This document shows positions 56,079-64,000 of a stretch of 64,000 bases of DNA, one piece after another. Position 1 is the stretch's first letter. The number at the start of each line of letters is the position of its first letter. Under the pieces are notes generated by a model. The model made no database searches. It saw only the letters and a list, made by a program, of their open reading frames with translations, and was not told where the DNA came from. Location: contig JAHCVI010000005.1 in the NCBI GenBank assembly GCA_019096155.1, forward strand, positions 2,428,468 through 2,492,467. The letters run 5' to 3'. The position numbers and the translations under genes are program-made. Origin of the DNA: Staphylotrichum longicolle (taxonomy: Eukaryota; Ascomycota; Sordariomycetes; Sordariales; Chaetomiaceae).

Positions 56079-56905
56079 GCGTTGGGAGGAAGAGGCACGT
56101 TGAGTTTCTGGGTCTTGGGTGCAGGGGGTCGAGAATGGCTGGAAGGAATGGGCGGGATAAGCCACACTTGTTGCTTGACGCATCATATTTTCGGGGGGGG
56201 GGGGGGGGGGGGGGGGGGGTCCGGGTGGTTTGGTATCGACGGGCTGTTCTGGTCGGGTTGAATCATGGTCCCTGCAACAGCGGCTGGGACTGAGGATCGT
56301 CTTGCTGGCCCTGTCTTTTTGGCATGGAGGGATGGCCGGGCACAGCTGTTGAACTCTGGGCAGGACATGGAGTCCGAGGTCGTGGGCACCAAGCAGCAGA
56401 ACCCTTCATCGCTTCAGAGTGCTGGGAAGGCAGTCTCCTCGAGCGACGGAGATTGGGCGAAGAGAGTCCATGGGTATAACACTATCTGTCCACCTACTTG
56501 GTTCTCAGGCTCAAGGTCAAGGGCTTCTATAGCACTGGCCAGCAGGCACTGTATTTCCACCTGCAGAATTGCCCGCTCAGGGGAGATGGGGATGGGGTTC
56601 TGCTCTCAGCTCAGGGGCTCGACACAGTGCACATTCGCACAGAGACTGTCCAGTTTTGGCGATAAACTTTCACTCATACACTGTAGCAACACTGTCTCGT
56701 CACCAATCCTGTCACCCCACTCTGACTTGGGAATCTCAACACTGCCGTTCTGTGCCTCCTTTGAAATCCTTCAACACTGAAGCCTCTTTTCACCGCACAC
56801 AACACTTTTTCCCTGTGATGGGCTTATGACAGCAGAGGACCGAGGTAGTGTGTTTCTCACATTCTGCAAACTTTCAAGTGCACTTACTAACAAATCCGCC
56901 AGAAA
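56079..56905. other. Intergenic region upstream of NRK1, with G-run
   Basis: Holds the 27-nt guanine run and the NRK1 promoter. No gene recognised. Confidence 0.55.
56193..56219. repeat. Poly(G)27 homopolymer
   Basis: 27 consecutive G on the plus strand, about 115 nt past the stop of the small membrane protein. Able to form a G-quadruplex; its true length is uncertain because such runs are hard to sequence. Confidence 0.95.
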
Positions 56906-58048
56906 ATGGAGAAACCACGCACCATCATCATCGGCATCAGCGGCTGCTCGTCCAGCGGCAAGACCACGCTGGCCCGGCTGCTGCGCGACATGTTCCCCGA
57001 GACCTTTATTCTCCACGAGGATGACTTTTACAAGGCCGAGTCCGAGTACGCGTCTCCTTTTCCAGTCAATCATGTCTCAACCCGCTGACTGACCCCCATC
57101 AGACTACCCATCAGACACGGCCTCGCCGACTGGGACTGTCCCGAAGCCATCTCCATCCCCGACCTAGAAGCCGCCCTCGTGCACATCCGCGACACCGGCA
57201 CATTCCCAGTTAGTAGCAACGCGCCCTCCCTCTCCCACCGCAGCAATCACGGCTGCTGCACTTTCCTCCCCTCCCCTCCCCCTTTATCCCCGTCTCTCAC
57301 CCCTGCTCTGCCCCCTTCCGTCCCTCAACCCGAACCATCACCACCACTACCACCACCACCAACAACAACAACAACAACAAACTCACTCACCATCACCCCC
57401 CTCTCCCCAAAACAGCCCAACCTCGACTCCAAAGAAGACCTCAACACCGTCGGCGCCTGCCCCGCCCCGCCCTCCCTCATCGCCGCCTGCGCCGCCAAAG
57501 TTGCCACCTGGCTCTCCCCCGGCCACCCGGGCTCCCTCATCTTCCCCTCTTCCTCATCATCCTCTTCCCATTCGCACAACAAGCCAAAAACGCGAATCTG
57601 CCTCCTCGACGGCTTCCTCCTCTACTCCCCGCCCCACCTCTCCCGCGTCATGGCCCTCCTCGACGTCAAGCTCTTCCTGCTCGCCTCGCGCGCCGACGCG
57701 GTGCGCCGCCGCGAGGCCCGCGACGGGTACGTCACGCTCGAGGGGTTCTGGAAGGACCCGCCGGGGTACGTCGAGACGATCGTCTGGCCCAACTACGTCG
57801 CGGCGCACGCGTGGCTGTTTGAGGGGGGCGATGTGGAAGGCGGGGTCTTGGATGGCGGGGTGCTGAGGAGGGAGGGGGTGTTGGTGCCTCCGACCATGTC
57901 GACGGAAGGGGGGGCGCGGGGTTTGGGAGGTGCTGGAGTGGGCGGTTGGGTGATGATGGGGGAGTTGGAGAGGATTTGTTTGGGGGAGGGGAGGGTGGAT
58001 GGGGTGGATGGGGTGGATGGGGTGGATGGAGTAAAGGAAAAGGAGTAG
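56906..58048 (+). CDS. NRK1: Nicotinamide riboside kinase
   Basis: Phosphorylates nicotinamide riboside to NMN in NAD+ salvage. Exons 56906-57045, 57103-57208 and 57416-58048, GT-AG introns; 292 aa. P-loop GCSSSGKTT at residues ~13-21, HEDDFYK, then LPIRHGLADWDCPEAI across the first junction. The lid and nucleoside parts include CLLDGFLLY (yeast VDGFMIF), GYVTLEGFWKDPPGYVE (yeast GYQTLDSFWVDPP) and AHAWLFEGGDVEGG. The C-terminus ends in a 9-nt tandem repeat coding VDG units. A 207-nt intron 2 is long and CA/C-rich with an ACA run. The assignment rests on several conserved blocks. Intact. Confidence 0.93.
57994..58030 (+). repeat. 9-nt coding minisatellite (GATGGGGTG)
   Basis: About four tandem copies of a 9-nt unit encoding Val-Asp-Gly repeats at the NRK1 C-terminus. 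Copy number may vary between strains without frameshift. Confidence 0.85.
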
Positions 58049-58334
58049 AAAGTAGATTGAGGTAGGGTTTGTGAGGTGGGAAAGGACAGAAGATGGCGCT
58101 CGCATCGTAGATTTGGTAGAGCAGGTTTGTAGAAGCCGAATGTAGGTGAACGCTAGAACTGCATTATGCTCTTCTGTGTATGTGTTCTGGGCTAAATATA
58201 TACGTCGAGAAGTTGAAAACAGCACCCCAAACAGCCAACAACCTATCACAACCGCCAACCCCCCTTTTCACCCCTCAACCCCATTCACTTGCCGTTCCCA
58301 CAATTCCCCTCAAAAGTCTTCACACCGCGGCCAT

Positions 58335-60444
58335 CTACCGCCACGTATCATCCACCTTCTGCGCGGCGCAGGCCCCGCCCGTCTGGTTGCACACGTCCGT
58401 GGTGGTCGCGGCGGCCGCCGACACGGTCAGGCTGCGGTTGGGGTCCGACTCCCACTGCACCGAGCCGTCGGCGCCGACCTTGACGTACTTGTAGCTGACC
58501 GTCTGCCCGGCCTTGATGGGCAGCGTGATGCTCCACAGCGGGTTGCCCGACGTGTAGGCGACGGCCGACAGCGGCACGGCGTTGGCCACGTTCCAGCTGC
58601 CCAGCTCGGCCGTGCTGCCCACCACCTTGACGGTCTGGCCCCACGCCGTCGTCGCCTTCTCGTTGAACGTCACGTACACCTCGGCGGCGTTGAGGCAGCC
58701 GGTTGGGAACGGCTTGGGCGCCGTCGACGCGGCCGGGTTGGGGGTCTGGTTGGCGGGGAAGACCGGGGTCGGGGCTTGCGTGTAGGTGCCGGCGACCTGG
58801 GCGCGGTTGCAGGTGCTAGGCAGGGTCTTGCCGTTCTCGGCGGACCAGCCCGCGGGGACGATGCCGGCGCGGCGGTCAGCGGCCGAGAGGAACGAGGCGT
58901 AGGACCACGTCAGGTCGGCGGCCGAGGCGGGGTTGCCCGTGTTGCGGTCGTACTGTTCGGCGAGAGAGCCGCCCGAGCCGGCGTGGCTGGCGGCAACGTC
59001 GATGAAGCCGTCGGCGTAGGCGGAGACGGCGTCGATGATGGACTGGAAGGTGGACGAGCCCGAGGCGTAGGTGCCGGTGGCGATGGAGGGGATGAGCTCC
59101 TTGAAGAAGCCAAGCGAGAGCGAGGTCACGGTGATGGACGCCTCCTTCTTCCAGACGTAGATGGCGTCGTAGAGCTGCTCGGCCACGGCAAAGTTGGCCA
59201 GGTACCAGGGGTTGCCGTTGTAGTAGATGTCCTCAGAGTACCTGCCGACGGCGACAGCCTTGCCCGCGGGAATGCCCGAGTTGATGGCGTAGGTGGAGCG
59301 GAAGGTGTCGACGTAGGCCTTGAGGTTGGACAGCGCCTTGTCGCTGCAGGGCTGGAAGGTGGTCGCATCGCAGCCGACGGCCGGGTCGAAGGTGTGGATC
59401 GAGGTCAGGACCGAGTTGACATCCTTGCCGCTCCGGCTGGCACCGGTGTTGACTGCGCACTTGTCAGCTGGGCCGTGTCAAGGGTGGCAATCAGGAAAAC
59501 GAGGGGGCTCACGGTTTGAGACGATGTAGCCACCATTGTTCCAGAAGGTCTGCTGGTAGCACAGAACATGCGGGGCCGTGGTGATGCAGGCGCGGCACTC
59601 GGTGCCCAGCTGGGCAGCGAGAGAAGCACCCTCGACAAGAGCTGTGCATGTCAGCCATGGTCATTCGGGCGTCAGGCTCCGCGGCAATGCTTACCCCGGT
59701 GAGAGGCGGCGACGGTAAAGAACGAGTTGCCGGGGACCTCTTCCCACAGATCGAAGCCGGTTTCACCCCAGTACTGGGCAGTGTAGGTGAGATCGTTCTT
59801 GATGACGGGCCAGACGACATCCTTGGCCGTGGACTTGTATCCATTGTCGACCAACCACCGGGCATACCGGATGAGGGCAATGGCGCGGAGGGGCGGGCCG
59901 TCTCGCTGGGGGCGGCCCCATTCGCCCGAGAACTTGGTGAGGTCGACCATGAACTTGGGCTCACCGAGGCCGGCGCCGTTGGAGAGGCCGCCCGAGGGGT
60001 TCGAGACGCCCTGCAGCTTGGCCTGCGAGATGACAAAGTTCTGGATGGTGGTCTGCAGGGTGGACGAGTAGTTGTGCGCAAACGCGTCCACGATGCCCGT
60101 CATGACCAGCGAGGCGTCTCTGGTCCAGGTGTACCAGTCTGCGGTGTGTTATTAGTGTCCGTGCAGTAGATTTGCTGGGGTCCGGGGTCCTACTTACAGT
60201 CGGGGCTCGACTTGGACGGGCTGGCAATGACAACACCGGCGGCAGCGCCAGAGGCAGCGCAGCCGCTGGGACCGATGTTGCACAGCAGCTTGCTCCATGC
60301 GATGGGCGTCTCGGACTGGACGAACGAGTCGACGGACCGCTTGAGGATCGCGCCCTCCCGCTTCACGCGGAGAGCGGCAGTGTCCGGGCGGCCGACGACG
60401 GCCTGGACGGCGCAAGAGCCGAGGACGAGCAGCGACGAGAGCAT
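58335..60444 (-). CDS. Secreted glucoamylase (GH15 + CBM20)
   Basis: Exo-acting glucan 1,4-alpha-glucosidase releasing glucose from starch. Exons 60198-60444, 59695-60138, 59513-59641 and 58335-59452, all GT-AG; 645 aa. The start at 60444 (MLSSLLVLGSCAVQAVVG) gives a signal peptide; a further upstream in-frame ATG at 60516 would bury it. A propeptide ends at a Kex2-type KR (AILKR|SVDSF). The GH15 domain shows YWYTWTRDAS, RPQRDGPPLRA, the catalytic acid in FDLWEEV (~210) and the catalytic base in SLAEQYD (~437). A linker rich in Thr, Pro and Ala leads to a C-terminal CBM20 starch-binding domain (~523-640: VYVTFNEKATTAWGQ, GSTAELGSWN, YKYVKVGADGSVQWESDPNR). The domain order is that of Neurospora and Aspergillus secreted glucoamylases. 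Intact and probably starch/maltose induced, though no operator was identified. Confidence 0.96.
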
Positions 60445-62528
60445 GGCGGGCAGGGTGAGGCCGGATGCGTTGAGCGATGGGAGGTGATCCTGGAACTGGA
60501 CGACGAGGCCCGCCATACTGGGCTGGTCTTATACCCGATCGTCAACCCCTATCTGCTGTCAACAGACATGTACAGTACACTTGCCGCATTGGGACCCCAG
60601 ACAGGGCTACCTAGCTCTGGGAGGGGGGCTGTAAGTCGCTCCGCACAGCGCACAGCAGACCGGTGCTGTGCATGCGGGGAAGGGCCGACGTCGACGCCGT
60701 GGTGCTTGGCGTTCGGTGCTTCTCTGATGATTCTACGCAGCCGCCATGCACCAGTGTCACGTCGCCGCCGTTAGACTCGGCCGTTGCAGCTGCTGCGGCC
60801 AGGCACTAGGGCTGTTGCTCGGGCTGCCAAGGGCTGCCAAGAGCCGCGGTGCGTTGGGGTGGAAGAGAGATGGTGCTGGGCCTGGTTCTGCGCCTAAGCG
60901 AGCGCCTGGAGAAACACCGAAGGTCAAGCCGTTGAGCCTGTTGAGCCTGGTGCACGACGTCACGGGCGCCGCTACCCCGGGCAGCACCAATCGCCGATCA
61001 TGTGGGGGATGTGGAGAGAGCCTGGGGGAAGGGAGGGGAGCGAGTGCTCCTGCGGGAAGCGGGAGGCGCCGAGGTCACACAAGGTCAGGAACCGCCTTTC
61101 TCTTCTTGATTTGAAGAAGGCCGCCCAACTAAGGTACCTTACATGGATCCTTGATCAAGAATAAAATACGGAGTCGACATTGGAGCTATGGCCCTTGTTG
61201 TTGATCGACCGGGCAAGACACTGACGTTCCCCTGTATGTAAGTACGCCGGCCCTCCTTCCTCAACTTGGGAGGCGAAGAACAGGCGACAGCCCCGTGTGC
61301 CTGCCAAGCATTGTGCGTTGACGAGATCGTGACATGCCCGTGCTAATTGCAGTGCCGGCGGCCCCGCAATCACACCAAATCGGGCCGTTGATCGCTTGAG
61401 GAATCGGAGTCGCACTGCCGTCCCCGCACCGGGAGCCGGCCGAGGACAGCGGCGCTGCCCTGCCGCTTCGACCAGAATGGAAGCCCTCGCCGAACCAGGC
61501 GCATGGACAATCATGATCCATGACGGTGCGACGGGGTTATCCGTCATGCTATATCGATCACATGCTTGGTTTCCTGCAGTTGTGTCCACAGCCCTGGAAA
61601 ACTGCTGCTAACAAGCGAGAGTGAGCACCATACCGAGTATCCGTACCCCGTACATTAGCAACTGTCCCTTTCCGCGGATGCCGCCGCTGCAATTGTTCAG
61701 GCCGAATAGCACCGACTGCGCCCATCCTTTGCCTTGGCTGCATACCTTTGGTAGGTTCCAAGCTGACGGCGTGTATCCCGCCAGTCCAGCGTCGGTCCTT
61801 TTCTCCATTGAAGGGCGCGTCTAAAGTTGACAAGTGGTGGAGCCGCAGGATGGAAAACTCCTAAAAAACTGGACAAGCCAAGGGACCGTGACCTCCTGAG
61901 GACGAGCGAGAGCTTGACAAGCTTGATCGTAGCCCACAAGCAAGACACATAGCACGCAGCACAGAAAATACAATAGCAAGATGGTAGAATGTAGGCGGCC
62001 ATGGTTTCCCCCAGCCCCATAGACCGACGGTCTCGGCGAACGGCTTGGAATATGGCGTCTCCTAAATCATCCGGTTTACCTCGCTCAAGCCTTTTACAGC
62101 GAACGAGGCTCCCCAGAGTTCGGTCAATCTGGGACCTGTCGGGAGGAAATTGACATCACGAAAGGTGGATGGCTCCTTGATTCACCGAACTGCCACAGCA
62201 ATCAACCCTGACCACCGAGGTGGCAGAGGATCGCTGGGCACAGATCCGTGAAGAGAAAAAGAGAAGGAGAGGAAGAGTTTCGAGAAAACCGATCGCTAAA
62301 ATAGGTGCAGAAAAAAATGGAAAGTGGGGCCAGCCTTGCTTCCCTGCCAGGTCCTCTTTGGTTGCTGTGTTATCTTATCGTGGCGTGATCTGCCACTGCC
62401 TGGGTCAAGGCGCCAGCCTCACTTGCCTGCCCCATCCAAACTTGCATCTCTTGGCTTGGGTGCAGCCTCGTTTCAACATCCAACATTCCAACCTACGACT
62501 CACACATCGCCCGGCGCATCTCATCGAA
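60445..62528. promoter_or_regulatory. Divergent intergenic region glucoamylase / SART1
   Basis: About 2.1 kb with both promoters. No gene recognised; the ORFs at 61155-61833 have no domain. No CGG-N8-CGG (AmyR-type) pair was confirmed by eye. Confidence 0.5.
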
Positions 62529-64000
62529 ATGGACGCCGCGTCGATTGAGGAGATTAACAAGGTGCGCCTGGCAATGGGCATGAAGCCCCTGCCAGTTCCC
62601 GGAGCAGCGCCGCCACCCAAGGAAGCAACCCCCGAACAGGAGACGGGCGACGACGGGAAGCCAGTCAGCACGCTCGAGACCCGCGAGGCTGCCTCGTACG
62701 ACAACTATCGAAAAGCCCAAGACGCCGAAGATGCCAAGCGGAAACGCGAACAGAAGGCAGCCGCCATCAAGAAGGCGCGTGAGCTTGCACAGCGATCAGC
62801 CATCGTCCAAGGCAAAGGGCTAGCCGACGAAGACGACGAAGTGGACGTCAAGTCATGGCTCAAGAACCAGAAGAAGCGCCAGAAGAAGATTGAGAGCGTG
62901 CGAAAAGCCGAGGAAGAGAAGGCTGCTGCCGAAGCCGCCAGGGTTGCTGAGCACACCGCGGCCGATCTGGCGGGTGTCAAGGTCGCGCATGACATGGCCA
63001 ACTTCCTCGACGCCGACGACCAAGTTCTCACTCTGAAGGACACAGGTGTGCTCGAGAACGAGGAGGAAGGCGACGAGCTTGAGAATGTGGCTCTGCGCGA
63101 GCAGGAGAAGCTGCAGGAAAGGCTCGACCTCAAGAAGAAAAAGCCCGTCTACGACCCCAACGACATTGACGAAACCGGCGCGATCGGTCTTTTATCACAT
63201 TACGACGAGGAGATCTATGGAAAGAAGAGGAAGGCATTCACCTTGGACTCGGCGGCGACTACGACAGAGCTAGCGGATATCCTCGAGGCACCGGTTCAGC
63301 GGAGGAAACAGCAGGTCGTGGATCTTGACGTTCTCGGTATGTCCTCCTGCGAGACACTTAGTTATCGTTGAATATGTACTAACAAATCCGAAACAGAGGA
63401 CGCGCCAGCGCCCACATCGGACTACCTTGACGCATCAGAAATCAAGGTCAAGAAGCCCAAGAAGAAAAAGGCCAAGTCCACGAGACAACGCCGCGCAGAT
63501 GACGATGATGTCCTATTTCCCGGTGACACCGCTGGCGGTGAGCCTGGTCAAGATATGGACATAGACTCCGGCGCTGCTGTCTTCACGAAAAAGCGGAAGA
63601 TAGTGGACGACAGTTTTGTCGACGACGAAGACCTCCAGTCATCTCTTGCTTTGCAAAGGAGGGAGGCGCTGAAGAAGCGGAAGAAGACGCGGCCCGAGGA
63701 TATCGCAAGACAACTGCGGCAAGAAGCTGAGACCCCTGACAGGGAGGCCGAGGACGACAAGGGCATCGTCATGGACGAGATCAGCCGATTCGTCGACGGC
63801 CTGCGCGCCGAACCCGAAGAGGACCGCAAGCCTCGCAAACCCAAGCCGGAAGAAGGCGTCACCACGATGCAAGACGAGTCCTCCGAAGACGAAGAGATGC
63901 ACGACGCCGACCACGCGCCACCCTCCCGCGCAGCCAGTCCCCTCGAGTACGTCCCGGCCACCGGCGTCGAAGAGGAGAAGACCGTCGCGCAGGGCATGGG
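62529..64000 (+). CDS. SNU66: U4/U6.U5 tri-snRNP protein SART1/Snu66 (3' truncated by window)
   Basis: Spliceosomal protein needed for tri-snRNP assembly and spliceosome activation. Exon 1 62529-63336, a 60-nt GT-AG intron, exon 2 63397 onward; it runs off the window end. Starts MDAASIEEINKVRLAMGMKP followed by LPVPG, the characteristic SART1 N-terminus. Further blocks: VDVKSWLKNQKKRQKK, DLAGVKVAHDMANFLDADD, DQVLTLKDTGVLENEEEGDE, PVYDPNDIDETGAIGLLSHY. The second exon is Lys/Asp/Glu-rich with EDIARQLRQEAE and DEISRFVDGLRAEP. At least 469 residues are visible. Confidence 0.95.

Noticed and set aside
58146..59519. A 457-residue plus-strand frame over the glucoamylase
   Set aside because: Composition (Gly/Arg/Val runs) and complete overlap with intact GH15/CBM20 exons mark it as a shadow frame.
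1..64000. CRISPR array, insertion sequence or prophage-like system
   Set aside because: The window is spliced fungal nuclear DNA. No regularly spaced repeats other than simple microsatellites were seen.

Overview
The window is nuclear DNA from a filamentous ascomycete, most likely a Sordariomycete and plausibly Sordariales/Chaetomiaceae. The evidence is a GC-rich coding bias, many short (about 50-65 nt) introns with CTRAY-type branch points, fungal-specific families (DASH subunit Dad2, Mug190-type SMP/C2 protein, PNP-NACHT-ankyrin NLR, CBM20 glucoamylase) and no operon structure. Exon coordinates below were worked out by eye from splice sites and family similarity recalled from knowledge; no search was run.

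Layout. 20-1991 (-) chaperonin subunit CCT3. 3219-4424 (-) single-pass Ser/Thr/Pro-rich membrane protein. 7211-10934 (-) HUL4-type HECT ubiquitin ligase. 12455-16106 (-) exportin CRM1. 16758-16830 (+) tRNA-Trp. 17454-21566 (+) NLR immune-type receptor (nucleoside-phosphorylase domain, NACHT, 13 ankyrin repeats, Cys-rich tail), with a convergent small Cys-rich membrane-tailed protein at 21763-22161 (-). A low-coding stretch follows to 24.1 kb. 24095-25682 (-) alanine-glyoxylate aminotransferase, divergent from VPS29 at 26959-27795 (+). 28563-30874 (-) shugoshin, head-to-head with Dad2 at 31282-31804 (+). 32685-34707 (+) possible TPX2-like coiled-coil protein. 35794-37857 (+) membrane-anchored carboxylesterase. 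38522-40185 (-) TMEM135-like membrane protein. 42482-44118 (+) bHLH transcription factor. 44425-46459 (-) DNA polymerase iota-like. 48316-50199 (+) unknown low-complexity protein. 51226-55129 (+) Mug190-like SMP/C2 protein. 55845-56078 (+) small membrane protein. 56906-58048 (+) nicotinamide riboside kinase. 58335-60444 (-) glucoamylase. 62529-64000 (+) SART1/Snu66, cut by the window end.

The genes are mostly housekeeping. The one recognisable defence-type locus is the NLR. Its first intron is 51 nt and holds an in-frame stop, so retention would release a stand-alone phosphorylase domain. Shugoshin, Dad2 and the TPX2-like gene form a local group with chromosome-segregation themes.

Two genome-level oddities stand out. 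First, four of about 41 introns use GC-AG ends, three of them in CRM1 and one next to a 24-nt microexon carrying the catalytic Asp motif of the polymerase. Second, five conserved genes carry frame breaks: single-base slips in HUL4, the esterase and the bHLH factor, an unresolved frame tangle in the TPX2-like gene, and a roughly 70-residue gap in CRM1. Because these sit in unrelated genes that should be under selection, often beside G/C runs, sequence or assembly error is the leading explanation, but true lesions are not excluded.
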